From positions 1 through 64,000 of the forward strand of contig JACQFD010000030.1 in assembly GCA_016200225.1 (NCBI GenBank): DNA of 64,000 bases. Reading direction: 5' to 3'. Under the pieces are notes generated by a model. The model did no database searches, had not been told where the DNA came from, and worked only from the letters and a program-made list of their open reading frames with translations. This document shows, piece by piece, positions 1-9,486 of this stretch. Each line of letters opens with the position of its first letter. Position 1 is the stretch's first letter. The position numbers and the translations under genes are program-made. The stretch is from Planctomycetota bacterium. GTDB lineage: Bacteria; Planctomycetota; UBA1135; JACQFD01.

Positions 1-230
1 CGGGCGGCGGGTCCGTGGCGCTAGACAGCGGCGGCGAAGGCGACGCCCCGTCGCGTCGAGCGTGTGGTTAACGCTGGCGTGTGGGTCGCGACACGGCGTG
101 GCCGGAGCATCGCCGCTGCGCCGCGCCGCGGAGCCCGCCGCTCGCATTGACCCGTATGATTATCATTGCCAATGCATAATCTTGTTGTCTCAGCTGATTC
201 CGCGAGCGCGCCGCGGAGCCCGCCGCTCGC
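1..230. repeat. Dispersed intergenic repeat, copy A
   Basis: Positions 1-145 match 38681-38825 almost base for base; I see only about six differences, near 70-71, 94, 121 and 141-142. A 23-bp GC-rich motif closes the conserved block at 123-145 and recurs at 208-230. The second copy has the same two motifs, also 85 bp apart, while the 62 bp between them is largely different. The left end may extend beyond the window. No convincing reading frame spans it. It lies just beyond the 3' end and terminator of a minus-strand gene, as copy B does. Function unknown. Confidence 0.85.
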
Positions 231-306
231 TTGGGCCAATTTGATATCACTTTCATGAATTAACCAAAATATTATATTACATTATATCATAATATTAAGA
301 AGTAAC

Positions 307-340
307 AAAAAAGCCGGGCCCCGCTTTCGCGGAGCCCGGC
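307..340 (-). terminator. Rho-independent terminator of the first di-haem oxidoreductase
   Basis: A GC-rich hairpin (313-340, arms GCCGGGC and GCCCGGC around a TTTC loop region, extended by CCGC/GCGG) is preceded on the plus strand by six A, which becomes the U-tract for minus-strand transcription. It lies 45 bp beyond the stop codon at 385. Confidence 0.85.
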
Positions 341-384
341 TTCTGGTTGGGAGTCGTGCCTGTGCGGCGCGCGTCCTTCGATAA

Positions 385-1983
385 TTAAGGATAGGTCGCG
401 GGGAACGCCGGCCAGGTGGTCGGATTGTTAAATTCATCAAAAACGAGCGACGTCACGGTTGGGGGCGCGACTTGCAACGATTTTAAGAACTCAATCACCG
501 CATCCTGTTCCGCCATCGGTAGAGCGCCGTACGCCGCGCGCTCGACAGCTGCCTCGCCCGCGTGCGCTTCGACGGCCTGACGTAATGTTGCATATTGCCC
601 GTGGTGGAAATAGGGAGGTTCGTTCGCGGCTCCCCAGAGCTTGCGCGTGATGAAGCGCGGGTTGCCCGCAAAGAATCCACCCGATCCCGCCGGTTGATTC
701 ATATCGAGCGCTTCGCGATTCGGGTCGCCCGCGCCAGATGTAATATCATGAACCTTGAGATCCGTGAACGCGGGAACGTTAGTGATTCCCATTCCATCCG
801 CCGAGAGGCGCGGAAGCGGCAGGCTGATCGCCATCGAATTCAAATCCACCGTCAAGGTCGGATAGTTTCCAACTTGTAGGTTCGGCGGCGAATTCGGATT
901 GTATGGATTGGGTTCTGTATAAAGATTTCCGCCGGGTGAAAGCGGAAGCGTCGGAATGTGGCAGCGGACGCAGTTGATCGACTGGAATCGCTGTTCGCCG
1001 AGCGCAATCGCCGTCTTGAGGGTCGGATCTGTTGGAATACGACGCCCCGGGACCGCCATCGTCGCTTGGAATACGGACACCGCTGTCACGTCGGCGATGG
1101 TCATTTCATTAACATATCCGTCGCCGTCCGGATCGGCGCCGATGCCAAAGCGCTCTTCCGTCTGGATGCCATGATGGTGGTTGAATGCATTATTACTAAA
1201 TTGGCGAATCGACACGACGTTGCTCGCTTGGTGGAATGGCCGGATTATTAGATTCGGTCCGGTCTGTCCGCTCGTCGAAAGACTCGGCGCGACGAGGCCG
1301 GTCACACCCGAAACGTCCCACGTGCCGTCGCCATTGCGCTTCAATGTTCCGTAGGAAATTCCCTTCGACATTAAAGCTATAGTTCCGCCGGTCGGGGGCA
1401 GCGTGTTGCGCTCCATCTGCAACTCCGCGGTGATTTCGCGCGCGAGCATTTCAATATAACCGGAACCGAACATTCCGAGCGTAGCGCGCGAGTTCGCGAT
1501 CGATTGTAAGATTACCGGATTGCCGGCTTCGTCGAACGCGTTCTTCGTCGGCATCGTGCTACCGGCGTGGTTAAATGTAGCGAAATCGAAGCGTTGACCG
1601 AGTACGAACACGTTTCCAACGATATCGCCGCCACCGCCGGCGATTCCAAATGGTGCATTGTGGCAACCGGCGCAGGAGTTCGCATCCGGCGCGGAAATGC
1701 GGTTGAAGTTTTTCGGGAATATTAGCTTGTCACTCGGGTCGGCGAGCGGATTGCCCGTGCCCTTGGTCATGGGGCGGCCGCCGCCTTCCTGACCTGTCCA
1801 GTTCGCGGAAAAGAGATGCTTGCCGTGATCGATCAGCACGCCGGTTCGAATGAGGAATTCCTGTCCATCCGACAAGTGAGTCGGAATGGCTACTTCTTTA
1901 CCAATTTGAGCGTTGGCAATCGTGGGAATTCCCGCGAGGGCCAAGCCTCCAAATAGTAAACTACTAATGTTTCGGGGGGTCAT
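385..1983 (-). CDS. Di-haem oxidoreductase (DHOR/DUF1111 family), copy 1
   Basis: Predicted periplasmic c-type cytochrome of the di-haem 'thiol oxidoreductase' family, related by fold to MauG and CcpA peroxidases; its substrate is unknown. Two CxxCH haem-attachment motifs are visible, CAGCH near residue 104 and CVRCH near residue 338, and the C-terminal part contains the family-like HHGQ segment. An N-terminal signal peptide ends at the ANAQ region. The start at 1983 is chosen because AGGAG stands about 7 nt upstream and the signal peptide begins there; the frame stays open further upstream, but that extension does not look like protein. It is a close paralogue of the next gene, with long identical stretches around both haem sites. 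Each copy has its own terminator, so they are probably separate transcripts. The family call is firm; the physiological role is not known. Confidence 0.93.
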   Translation of the reverse strand: MTPRNISSLLFGGLALAGIPTIANAQIGKEVAIPTHLSDGQEFLIRTGVLIDHGKHLFSANWTGQEGGGRPMTKGTGNPLADPSDKLIFPKNFNRISAPDANSCAGCHNAPFGIAGGGGDIVGNVFVLGQRFDFATFNHAGSTMPTKNAFDEAGNPVILQSIANSRATLGMFGSGYIEMLAREITAELQMERNTLPPTGGTIALMSKGISYGTLKRNGDGTWDVSGVTGLVAPSLSTSGQTGPNLIIRPFHQASNVVSIRQFSNNAFNHHHGIQTEERFGIGADPDGDGYVNEMTIADVTAVSVFQATMAVPGRRIPTDPTLKTAIALGEQRFQSINCVRCHIPTLPLSPGGNLYTEPNPYNPNSPPNLQVGNYPTLTVDLNSMAISLPLPRLSADGMGITNVPAFTDLKVHDITSGAGDPNREALDMNQPAGSGGFFAGNPRFITRKLWGAANEPPYFHHGQYATLRQAVEAHAGEAAVERAAYGALPMAEQDAVIEFLKSLQVAPPTVTSLVFDEFNNPTTWPAFPATYP

Positions 1984-2357
1984 CGTTTGCTCCTGAGTTA
2001 TGGAGTCTTTACAGTTGTTGCTTTTCAGGGGGAATAGGCTGGTCATTCCCACCGATCTCGCTCGGGCGAATTCGGTGGAAACAGCTACATCAATGGTTCT
2101 ACTCGCGATTTTCAAAACGCGCCAGAGACTTGTTTCCCAAAAACAAATTCATTTCAAAAGCCATGGCGATCCCGTTCCCTCAGAATATGCCGCGAAATCG
2201 ACGGCGCTTCCGAACGCTTAAAAATTATGATTCCAAATCGCCGTTTGGGATGCCCCCCGGGCGCAATCGACAGGCGCTACTTGTTATGAATGCAACACTG
2301 CGATTGCAATGCGACTTAATGACTTAACAACGATTTCAATGCCCGCTGCCGGCGAAC
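1984..2357. other. Intergenic region between the two DHOR genes
   Basis: About 375 bp with no credible gene. It must contain the minus-strand promoter of copy 1. The only clear site is AGGAG just upstream of the start at 1983. I could not identify a convincing -35/-10 pair. Confidence 0.5.
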
Positions 2358-2405
2358 AAAAAAAAAGCCCCCGGCGTGGTGCGCATCCGCACGCGTGCCG
2401 GGGGC
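2358..2405 (-). terminator. Rho-independent terminator of the second di-haem oxidoreductase
   Basis: Arms GCCCCCGGC (2367-2375) and GCCGGGGGC (2397-2405) enclose an inner TGCG/CGCA stem. A run of nine A at 2358-2366 gives the U-tract in minus-strand RNA. It lies 28 bp past the stop of the gene ending at 2433. Confidence 0.85.
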
Positions 2406-2432
2406 TGTTTCGATTACCGGATTTGCGATCGA

Positions 2433-4022
2433 TCAATCAAAAATGGACGTCCACTTTCGCGAATGTCCCTTCTCGTCGACGATCAATGACGTCGTTCCGG
2501 GCTTCAACACTTGCAGCGTCTTCAAGAACTCAATCACGGCGTCCTGCTCGGCCGACGTCAACGCATTGAACGCGGTCGTCGCGGTCGCGGCTTCGCCAGC
2601 GTGTGCAACAATTGCCTGACGCAGCGTGACGTACTGTCCGTGATGAAAGAACGGCGCTTCGTTCGCGCAGCCCCAGAGTTTCTTAGTAATGAACCGGCCG
2701 TTGCCCGCGAAGAACCCGCCCGATCCCGCCGCCTGATTCATATCCAATACTTCGCGATTCGGATCGCCGGCGCCAGTCGTGATATCGTGTACTTTCAGAT
2801 CTGTAAACGCGGGAACGTTAATAACGCCGGACTTGTTCGGCTTGAGGCGCGGTCCGGGCAGCATTTTGTTCGTAAGGTCGACTGTAAAATCGGGCGCCGC
2901 GCCTGGCTGCAAATTCGGCGGCGAATTCGGATTGAACGGATTCGGCTCGACGTACATCCATCCATTATTATCCAGCGGGAGGAACGGAATATGACAATCG
3001 ACGCAGTGGCTATCACTAAACTTCTGTTCGCCAAGAGTGATCGCCGCTTCAATTGTTTTATTCTTTGGAATGACGCGTCCCGGCACGGCCATCGTCGCTT
3101 GGAAAACCGCCATGGCGGTCACGTCCGCGCGCGTCGCTTCATTCATGACTCCGTCGCCGTCAGCGTCTGTGTTCGCGCCGAATCGCTCGGTCGTCTGGAT
3201 GCCATGGTGATGGTTCAGCGCGTTATTTGTAAATTGACGAATCGACACGACGTTGCTCGCCTGGTGAAACGGGCGAATAATTAAACTCGGGCCGGTCTGG
3301 CCCGAAGTCGAAAGACTCGGCGCGACGAGGCCGGTGACCTGCGACGTGTCCCATGTGCCGTTCGCGTTTCGAACGAGCGTTCCAAAGGAGACGCTTTTCG
3401 TAACCAACGGAACGGTTCCGCCGGTGTTGGGCAGCGTGTCGCGCAACGCCTGCAGATCGGTCGTCATTTGGCGGGACAACATTTCAATAAAACCCGATCC
3501 AAACATTCCGAGCGTCGCGCGGGAGTTGGCGATCGTTTGCAATGTAACCGATGTTCCGACTTCGTCGAATCCGCCTTTTGTATGAATATTGCTTCCCGAA
3601 GCGCTCATCGTCGCGAAATCGAAACGTTGTCCTAATACAAATACGTTTCCTACAATATCGCCGCCGCCGCCGGGAATGCCGAACGGCGCATTGTGGCAAC
3701 CGGCGCACGAGTTCGCGTCCGGAGCGGAAATACGATTAAAATTCCGCGGGAATACGAGTGGATCTGTAGGATCGGCGATGGCTCCGCCCGTTCCTTTCGT
3801 CATCGGGCGGCCTCCGCCGTCCTGAATCGTCCAGTTCGCGCTGAACAGCGCGCGGCCATGGGCGAGAAGATCTTTTAGTTTTACTGTAAACTCGTCGCCG
3901 TCGGCGAGATGTGTAGGAATGGATTTTTCTTCGCCGATATTCTGCGCTGTCGCCGTCGCGCCGAGTAGCGCCGAGGCGATTCCGCCGCCGAATACCATAA
4001 ACAATAACTTCGAACGGGTCAT
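2433..4022 (-). CDS. Di-haem oxidoreductase (DHOR/DUF1111 family), copy 2
   Basis: Paralogue of the preceding gene, 529 residues, with a signal peptide ending near TATAQ and CxxCH motifs at about residues 106 (CAGCH) and 340 (CVDCH). The two proteins share nearly all residues around the first haem site, including the glycine-rich stretch that follows it, so they arose by tandem duplication. They differ mainly in the signal peptide, the surface loops and the C-terminal tail. GGAG lies about 9 nt upstream of the ATG at 4022. Expected location is the periplasm. The presence of two copies suggests different partners or growth conditions rather than a spare copy, but the sequence alone cannot show this. 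Confidence 0.93.
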   Translation of the reverse strand: MTRSKLLFMVFGGGIASALLGATATAQNIGEEKSIPTHLADGDEFTVKLKDLLAHGRALFSANWTIQDGGGRPMTKGTGGAIADPTDPLVFPRNFNRISAPDANSCAGCHNAPFGIPGGGGDIVGNVFVLGQRFDFATMSASGSNIHTKGGFDEVGTSVTLQTIANSRATLGMFGSGFIEMLSRQMTTDLQALRDTLPNTGGTVPLVTKSVSFGTLVRNANGTWDTSQVTGLVAPSLSTSGQTGPSLIIRPFHQASNVVSIRQFTNNALNHHHGIQTTERFGANTDADGDGVMNEATRADVTAMAVFQATMAVPGRVIPKNKTIEAAITLGEQKFSDSHCVDCHIPFLPLDNNGWMYVEPNPFNPNSPPNLQPGAAPDFTVDLTNKMLPGPRLKPNKSGVINVPAFTDLKVHDITTGAGDPNREVLDMNQAAGSGGFFAGNGRFITKKLWGCANEAPFFHHGQYVTLRQAIVAHAGEAATATTAFNALTSAEQDAVIEFLKTLQVLKPGTTSLIVDEKGHSRKWTSIFD

Positions 4023-4099
4023 TGCGTTTGCTCCAAGTCGAGGGGTGTAAAATGAACTTGAAACTGTAAGTTCGGCCGTTCGCTACGATCTTCATGAAC

Positions 4100-4128
4100 G
4101 CGCGGGGACGTTCGGTCCCTGCACGCGC
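4100..4128 (-). other. Hairpin in the leader of DHOR copy 2
   Basis: Arms GGGAC (4105-4109) and GTCCC (4115-4119) with a GTTCG loop, flanked by an outer GCGCG/CGCGC pairing. It lies roughly 80 nt upstream of the start codon. The adjacent A-run sits on the wrong side for a terminator in the minus direction, so it is either a leader structure or has no function. Confidence 0.3.
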
Positions 4129-4229
4129 CCATAAAAAAAACGCGAAGTCGGTCGCAGCGGAAAGTCTACACCTTTTCTGTGCGCCGGCACGACCCGATTA
4201 ACGAATTGGCCGTCCGCCGCAGCCTCTTG

Positions 4230-4754
4230 TCAGCGCGTGACTTCGATGCCGAGCGCGTTGTTGACCCGGTTGAAATAGTGAAAGAGCCCCGCGACCATCA
4301 CGATTTCGAGAAGCCCCCGGTCTCCGAAAAATCCGCGGACGGCGCCGGCGGTCGCATCGGTGACGCCGTGGCCATCCTTTTCCATTTCGTCGGCGAGTGT
4401 GACCGCCGCCCGTTCCTCGGCCGTCAATAACGCGAAATCGCCGCGCGCGATTCCATCGATCAGTTCCGGGCTCGCGCCGAGTTTGCGCGCAATTTTAGTA
4501 TGCGACGCAAGGCAATAATCGCATCGATTGCGGAATGAAACGCGGAGCGCCACGAGTTCTTTAATTTTCGCGGGCACGTCGCCAGGCGACATCACGGCTC
4601 TAAAATTAGCAAACGTGGTTTCCAATATCTCCGGACGGTGCGCCAGCGTCTTGAACATGTTTGGAATGTTGCCGCGCTCGCGCATGAAATCGTCAAATAT
4701 CACTTTCGCGCGTCCCTGCGCGCCGGCTGGATCGATCGGTTGGATTCGAGGCAT
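4230..4754 (-). CDS. AhpD-like carboxymuconolactone decarboxylase family protein
   Basis: A 174-residue all-helical protein of the AhpD/CMD superfamily. The AhpD-type active-site signature is present: Glu66, then Cys78-x-x-Cys81 and His85. Members with this signature act as thiol-based peroxidase or disulfide-relay proteins; this one is closest to the 'peroxidase-related' branch. No signal peptide, so it is probably cytoplasmic. There is no clear Shine-Dalgarno before the ATG. It is transcribed toward the two di-haem oxidoreductases, about 200 bp upstream of copy 2, so a shared redox-stress theme is possible but unproven. Confidence 0.85.
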   Translation of the reverse strand: MPRIQPIDPAGAQGRAKVIFDDFMRERGNIPNMFKTLAHRPEILETTFANFRAVMSPGDVPAKIKELVALRVSFRNRCDYCLASHTKIARKLGASPELIDGIARGDFALLTAEERAAVTLADEMEKDGHGVTDATAGAVRGFFGDRGLLEIVMVAGLFHYFNRVNNALGIEVTR

Positions 4755-4846
4755 GCGCCGATTGTAATAAAAAAATCGGGCCGACGAAATGCGGGCTTTT
4801 CATTCGGGATACCCCCGTCGCCAATACCCCGCGGGAAGGAATTTCA

Positions 4847-5896
4847 GTGCGAAATCATTTCCGGCCGATGAAGCGCCGTCGGGTGCTCCCAATGCTCCCG
4901 TCCCCAACGTCCATGATGCGAATGCTTGTAGCGGGCTCACTTGCAGGCCTCGGTGCTTCGCTCGGAGAGTCACTACTTTTCCGACATCACGAAGTAACGT
5001 GGATCGAACGCGGCACGGAAAGGAACGCCGCGGCCGCGCGCGCATGGCTTCGTCAAAAGCATCGCGGGTGCGCCGTGCACTTGACCCCGACGGGCAAGAT
5101 TCGCGCGCAAGTCGAATCCTGCATCGCATCGACGGACGCGATCATTAGCATCGGCGATCCGCGCGATCCGGCGGCCGATCTCGAATTGGCACTCGCGTTG
5201 GCGGACGCGGTCTCGCGCGCCGAGGTGCCGATTCCGATCATTCGCATTCCGGCGCTCCTGCCGAGCGACGGCTTCGATCAGGAATGGGTCGTGATGCGCG
5301 ATCGACGCGCCGCGCTTCGCGATTTTCCGCACGGCATCCCCGAAGAACGAACGCGCCGCTGTTTCCGCGAAACCGACCGCGCGCTTTGTTTACTTTGCGA
5401 CGCGAAGGCGCTCCAAATTGTATTCTTACGATTCGCCGAACCCGTGATGCCCGGGCGATTCGAATTCGATCCGGGCGAAATATTAACGAATCTGACATTA
5501 CAATTCGTCCGCGGCGAGCGCGGCGACGATTCGTTCCACACCGCAACTTCCGTCGAAATTGTAGACGGCGAAGCCGCCGCGATCGCGATCGAGGCCGCCG
5601 TCGCGCGCATCGACAGGCTTTGCGGATCGGTTTTGCATATATCCGGCGGGCGCGCATCCACTTTACAAATCGAGGAAGCCTTGGAAATATTACAAAATCG
5701 CGACGGCTTCGCGGGCGAATCGGCGGTCGATGACTACACTTCGGCACAGCCGCGCGCGCGGTCCCTCGACGACCGCGTTTCGCGCCGGTTCGTTCCCGAA
5801 TTGGTGCATACGTCCGCGCGCCATGCGCTCGAGCGATTCTATACATTCGCAAAACGGCATCACGCCACCGCCATCCAGCCGCGGGTTTTTGCATGA
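4847..5896 (+). CDS. Rossmann-fold dehydrogenase/epimerase-like hybrid, function unknown
   Basis: Starts at GTG 4847 with AAGGA six nt upstream; an ATG at 4913 coincides with the start of the fold but has no ribosome site. Residues ~25-130 resemble the NAD-binding half of UDP-glucose/GDP-mannose dehydrogenases: a first strand, a modified glycine-rich turn (G-S-L-A-G-L-G), then an acidic residue after the second strand. Residues ~235-300 resemble the end of an extended SDR sugar epimerase, including the ISGG turn that follows the substrate region. Neither a UDP-glucose dehydrogenase catalytic Cys block nor an epimerase YxxxK is evident, so activity is doubtful. It lies 48 bp upstream of a glycosyltransferase gene on the same strand, which suggests a polysaccharide or glycan context. 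Confidence 0.5.
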   Translation: MRNHFRPMKRRRVLPMLPSPTSMMRMLVAGSLAGLGASLGESLLFRHHEVTWIERGTERNAAAARAWLRQKHRGCAVHLTPTGKIRAQVESCIASTDAIISIGDPRDPAADLELALALADAVSRAEVPIPIIRIPALLPSDGFDQEWVVMRDRRAALRDFPHGIPEERTRRCFRETDRALCLLCDAKALQIVFLRFAEPVMPGRFEFDPGEILTNLTLQFVRGERGDDSFHTATSVEIVDGEAAAIAIEAAVARIDRLCGSVLHISGGRASTLQIEEALEILQNRDGFAGESAVDDYTSAQPRARSLDDRVSRRFVPELVHTSARHALERFYTFAKRHHATAIQPRVFA

Positions 5897-5944
5897 ATTT
5901 TTCTTAAATTTACCAATCCCTGCCCCAACAAAAGAGAGAATCCA

Positions 5945-8900
5945 GTGTCTTCCCACAGCGGTCTTCATCGTTCCCCGTACGTTCGTGTCGTTGAACTTCC
6001 GGAAACGCGGGCGTGGCTCGATGCCGCGCTTGCCCATTGGCACGGCGGCACCATATTACAAATCGGGTTGAAGGATCCGGTCGTCGCCATCGAACTCGCG
6101 CGCCGCGGAGCGCGCGTGCACGGCATGGACGCGGACGCGTCGAACATTAAGAAAGCGCGGCAGTCCGCCGTCGCGGCGAATTTGAACGCCGTGTGCGACG
6201 AATTTATCTTTACATGCGCGTGCGTCACCAGCGAAAGCAAGGACACGCTGGATCCGTTTATACAAAACCCGGCCGACGTCGCCGTGGTCGAATCGCTGCC
6301 CGAGGGCGCCGCGATCACGGTCGTGCTCGAACGGCTCTCGCGGTGCGCCCGCGTGATCGTGCTCGGAAATGCAATGAAACCGCGCATGCCCGATCGATTC
6401 ATGAAGAATTGCCTGCCGTGCGATAACAATTCCGCGGGCGATTTTGTAATATTACTTCGCGGCGGCGCGTACGTTAACGATCCGACCGCTCCGGAAACTG
6501 AAGCTTTCACAGGCCGCGTCGTCGCGAACGACGACAGATCCGCGGGCGAACGGCATTCCAATCGAAATTGCGCGCGCGCTCTCGACGAATGCGCGACGGA
6601 GAAGGCGGAACGCATCCTGGCGGTCGTCCGCGACGGCGGATTTGTTGCAACCGGCCTCGACGCCCCGACGCTCGCCATGCGCGAGCCCAATGCCAACGGC
6701 GCCGCCGTCGCGACCGCGACGCGCACCGACCGATTTTCGCGCGAGCACATTTCGAGTCTTCGCCCATTTGATGAAATCTGGGTTCCGAGCGCCGCGCAGC
6801 GCTCGGCCGCGATCGCGAGCGGACTCCCTCCCTCGCAGGTGCGCGTCGTCCCCGACGCCATTGATACATTACAATTTCAACCGCGTCCGAAGGTACAGCG
6901 TCAATTCCGCGTTCTCGCGATGGCTTCGAATCGGGCGCGCCTTCGCGAAGTCTCGACCGCGGCCCGCGCGTTTCATCGCGCCTGCGGCAATGCGCCGAAT
7001 ACAATATTAACAATTCTGTGCGGCGGCGACGTCGCGCCGGACTTATTACAAATGGAACTCGCGCGCGAACTCGGCGGCGAACTTCCGGCGAATCTCGAAT
7101 TGCGCGCCGCCCTCGACCACGAGGACATGGCGGCTTTTTATTGTGAATTCGATCTATTCCTCCGCCCGTCGCGCGGCGAGCGGCGAGCCACGGCGATTCT
7201 CGAGGCCATGGCCTGCGGCGTTCCCGTCGCGGCCACGCGCTTCGGCATCGCCGGGGAAATTGTAAATATACAGACTGGTTATCCCATCGACGTCGAGCGC
7301 ACGGAAATATGTAATCCCGCCGATGAATCCGTCGCGGCCGACGAAGCCGGCCACCGCCGCCCCGTCCCGTCCCTCGCTTCGGCCGTCGACGCCGTGTCGG
7401 CCGCATATGAAGACTGGCAGGGGCGTTTGCAGAGGTCCGGCGCGGCGCGCGCGTTTATTGTTGCAACGCGTTCTATCGACCGCGTCGCGACCGTGATTCG
7501 GAGCATTCCGTGGGAATTGGATATCAACAAAAGCAACGCGGCTGCACCGCACAATAGTAAATTATCGAATCCGAAGGCCGGCGCCGTCCATAACAATCAT
7601 GCCACGCTCGCCGACGCGGCGGCCTCGACCGGCCATGCGATTTATTGTGATGAAGGCGGCCAGCCCGCTCCACGCGCCGAATCCCTCCCGGAGGCTTTCT
7701 CCGCGCGCGAATTGTGGTGTTACTCGCGTCTTTGCGCCGAGGGATGGATCGCCGCGGGCTATCCGTCCGGAAAAATACAATTCGCGCCTCCCTTGCCCCC
7801 CTCCGCGGACTTCAACACCAACGTCCGTCCGGCGGTGCTGCCGACCCGGCGCAAAATCCGCATTCTCGCGGACGCGCGCGGCGACCACATGAGCGGCGCC
7901 GATCTTGCGTTATTAGCATTCGCGCAAGCTAAGATTCAGAACAGCGCGCTTATATACATGGGGGCGCGGCCGGAAACGCGCGCTTCGCTCGAGAAACTCG
8001 CCGCGGCGCAGGAGTCCGCGGTCGAGGTCGTGTTTGTCGCCGAACCCAATAGTGATATTGCGCGAGCCTCGCTGATCGCGGCCTGCGATCTCGTATGCGA
8101 TCTTTCGCGCGGACCCTCGAACGGCGCCTTTTTGTTAGAAACGGCCGCCTGCGGAAAAACGGCGGCGACGGTGGCGTTCGCGCAGCCCGCGGCGTTCGCA
8201 TCGCATCCCGTATTTTATTATATTCCGTCGAAACTCAAAATATCGCTGATGGCGCCCGAATTGTTTGCTTCGCCGCCGATTCTTTGCGAAGCCATCGTCG
8301 ACGAGGCCGCGCGCATCCTCGCCGCGGCCGTCGGCGACGCGCAGGGACGCCGCCGGCGCGGCGCCGCCGCGCGCGCGCTTTCGTTACAATTCAACGCCGG
8401 ACGTTTGCAACAATTCGTCGACGAACGAGCCAATGCATTGAATGCCCCCGCTTCGGACGAAGTTACCATTGCCTTCGCGGCTCCGGCCGGGACGGAGGTG
8501 CCCGAACTTCCGACGGATTCCAAGATCTATCTATTCGAGGCGCCGGCGGCCCGAGGCGGCCTCGCCGGCGAGGCTAATGAAACGCTCTCGGCCACGGACC
8601 GGGATTTTGTTATCTTTGCAAGCGGCGGTTTCCGCGCGCAGAACATGCGCGGCGGCGAGTGGGCGCGGCCGCTCGTGGAACCGCTCGCGCAGGATCCAGG
8701 ACTCGCGTGTTGCGTCGCCCGCGATCCGCGCGGCGCCGTGATCGCATTCCGCCCGGGAATTCTTCGAACGATATCCTTCGCCGGAGAATTTATATCTCCC
8801 GCGTTTTTGTTAGATTTTGCCCGCGCGCTCGCCGACCGGGGCGATCGCGTTCAGCCGCTCGGACACCTCGCCATCGCGTTCACGGGCGGGAACCACGCAT

Positions 8901-9463
8901 TCGAATGCGAATCGAAGGCGGTCGAATTGTTCGCTCAAGCCAACGAATATTTACAAAACGGCGAAGTCGAGCACGGCCTCGATTCGCTCCTCGGAGTTGT
9001 GAATTCGTTCCCGCGCTACGCGGCGGCGCTCGATTGCGCGGCTTCGATATTCGAAGCATTGGGCGAACATGAACAATCGATCGAAGCGCGCCGCCGCCAC
9101 GTGGAAGTTGTGCCGCGCGATCCGGTGTCCCACACGAAGCTCGGCGAATTGTACCTTTCGCACGGCGACGCGCTCGCGGCGTCCCGGCACTTGCGCGCCG
9201 CGCGCGCTCTGGCTCCCGGCGACGCGCATATTGAATATTCCTACGGGCGTTCGCTCATGCAATTGAAGCAATTCGCGGAAGCCGCGGACGTGTTCTTAAA
9301 CGCGCTACAGATCGAACCGGACTTCATAGATGCCGCCGAAGCCGCCGCGGACGCGCTCCGGCAAATGGGCAAGGCGAGCGATGCGCTTACGCTGCTGAAA
9401 AGTTATGAAGTGCAGCCCGCCCTCCCGCGCACGCCCGCGGCCGCCGAAACGATGAAAGTTTAA
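5945..9463 (+). CDS. Giant methyltransferase-like / double glycosyltransferase / TPR protein
   Basis: 1,172 residues, no signal peptide or membrane segment, probably cytoplasmic. Order: a SAM-methyltransferase-like Rossmann domain (residues ~35-170, with ILQIGLKDP in place of the usual motif I); a GT-B glycosyltransferase of the GT4 type (~250-450) with the donor-site signature ILEAMACGVPVAAT near 417-430; a second, degenerate GT-B-like half (~560-830) with LLETAACGKTAAT near 725; and TPR repeats (~985-1155). Such proteins elongate surface glycans or glycosylate proteins, the TPRs recruiting the acceptor. It starts at GTG with only a weak GAGAGA upstream. It ends at a shared convergent terminator. 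The substrate cannot be read from the sequence, and the methyltransferase half may be inactive. Confidence 0.75.
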   Translation: MSSHSGLHRSPYVRVVELPETRAWLDAALAHWHGGTILQIGLKDPVVAIELARRGARVHGMDADASNIKKARQSAVAANLNAVCDEFIFTCACVTSESKDTLDPFIQNPADVAVVESLPEGAAITVVLERLSRCARVIVLGNAMKPRMPDRFMKNCLPCDNNSAGDFVILLRGGAYVNDPTAPETEAFTGRVVANDDRSAGERHSNRNCARALDECATEKAERILAVVRDGGFVATGLDAPTLAMREPNANGAAVATATRTDRFSREHISSLRPFDEIWVPSAAQRSAAIASGLPPSQVRVVPDAIDTLQFQPRPKVQRQFRVLAMASNRARLREVSTAARAFHRACGNAPNTILTILCGGDVAPDLLQMELARELGGELPANLELRAALDHEDMAAFYCEFDLFLRPSRGERRATAILEAMACGVPVAATRFGIAGEIVNIQTGYPIDVERTEICNPADESVAADEAGHRRPVPSLASAVDAVSAAYEDWQGRLQRSGAARAFIVATRSIDRVATVIRSIPWELDINKSNAAAPHNSKLSNPKAGAVHNNHATLADAAASTGHAIYCDEGGQPAPRAESLPEAFSARELWCYSRLCAEGWIAAGYPSGKIQFAPPLPPSADFNTNVRPAVLPTRRKIRILADARGDHMSGADLALLAFAQAKIQNSALIYMGARPETRASLEKLAAAQESAVEVVFVAEPNSDIARASLIAACDLVCDLSRGPSNGAFLLETAACGKTAATVAFAQPAAFASHPVFYYIPSKLKISLMAPELFASPPILCEAIVDEAARILAAAVGDAQGRRRRGAAARALSLQFNAGRLQQFVDERANALNAPASDEVTIAFAAPAGTEVPELPTDSKIYLFEAPAARGGLAGEANETLSATDRDFVIFASGGFRAQNMRGGEWARPLVEPLAQDPGLACCVARDPRGAVIAFRPGILRTISFAGEFISPAFLLDFARALADRGDRVQPLGHLAIAFTGGNHAFECESKAVELFAQANEYLQNGEVEHGLDSLLGVVNSFPRYAAALDCAASIFEALGEHEQSIEARRRHVEVVPRDPVSHTKLGELYLSHGDALAASRHLRAARALAPGDAHIEYSYGRSLMQLKQFAEAADVFLNALQIEPDFIDAAEAAADALRQMGKASDALTLLKSYEVQPALPRTPAAAETMKV

Positions 9464-9486
9464 GATCTTTCAACTGTAAAAAAATA

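Noticed and set aside
2511..3284. Long open frame on the plus strand (257 codons) opposite the second di-haem oxidoreductase gene
   Set aside because: Arg-rich composition typical of antisense shadow frames in GC-rich genes; it overlaps a clearly conserved gene.
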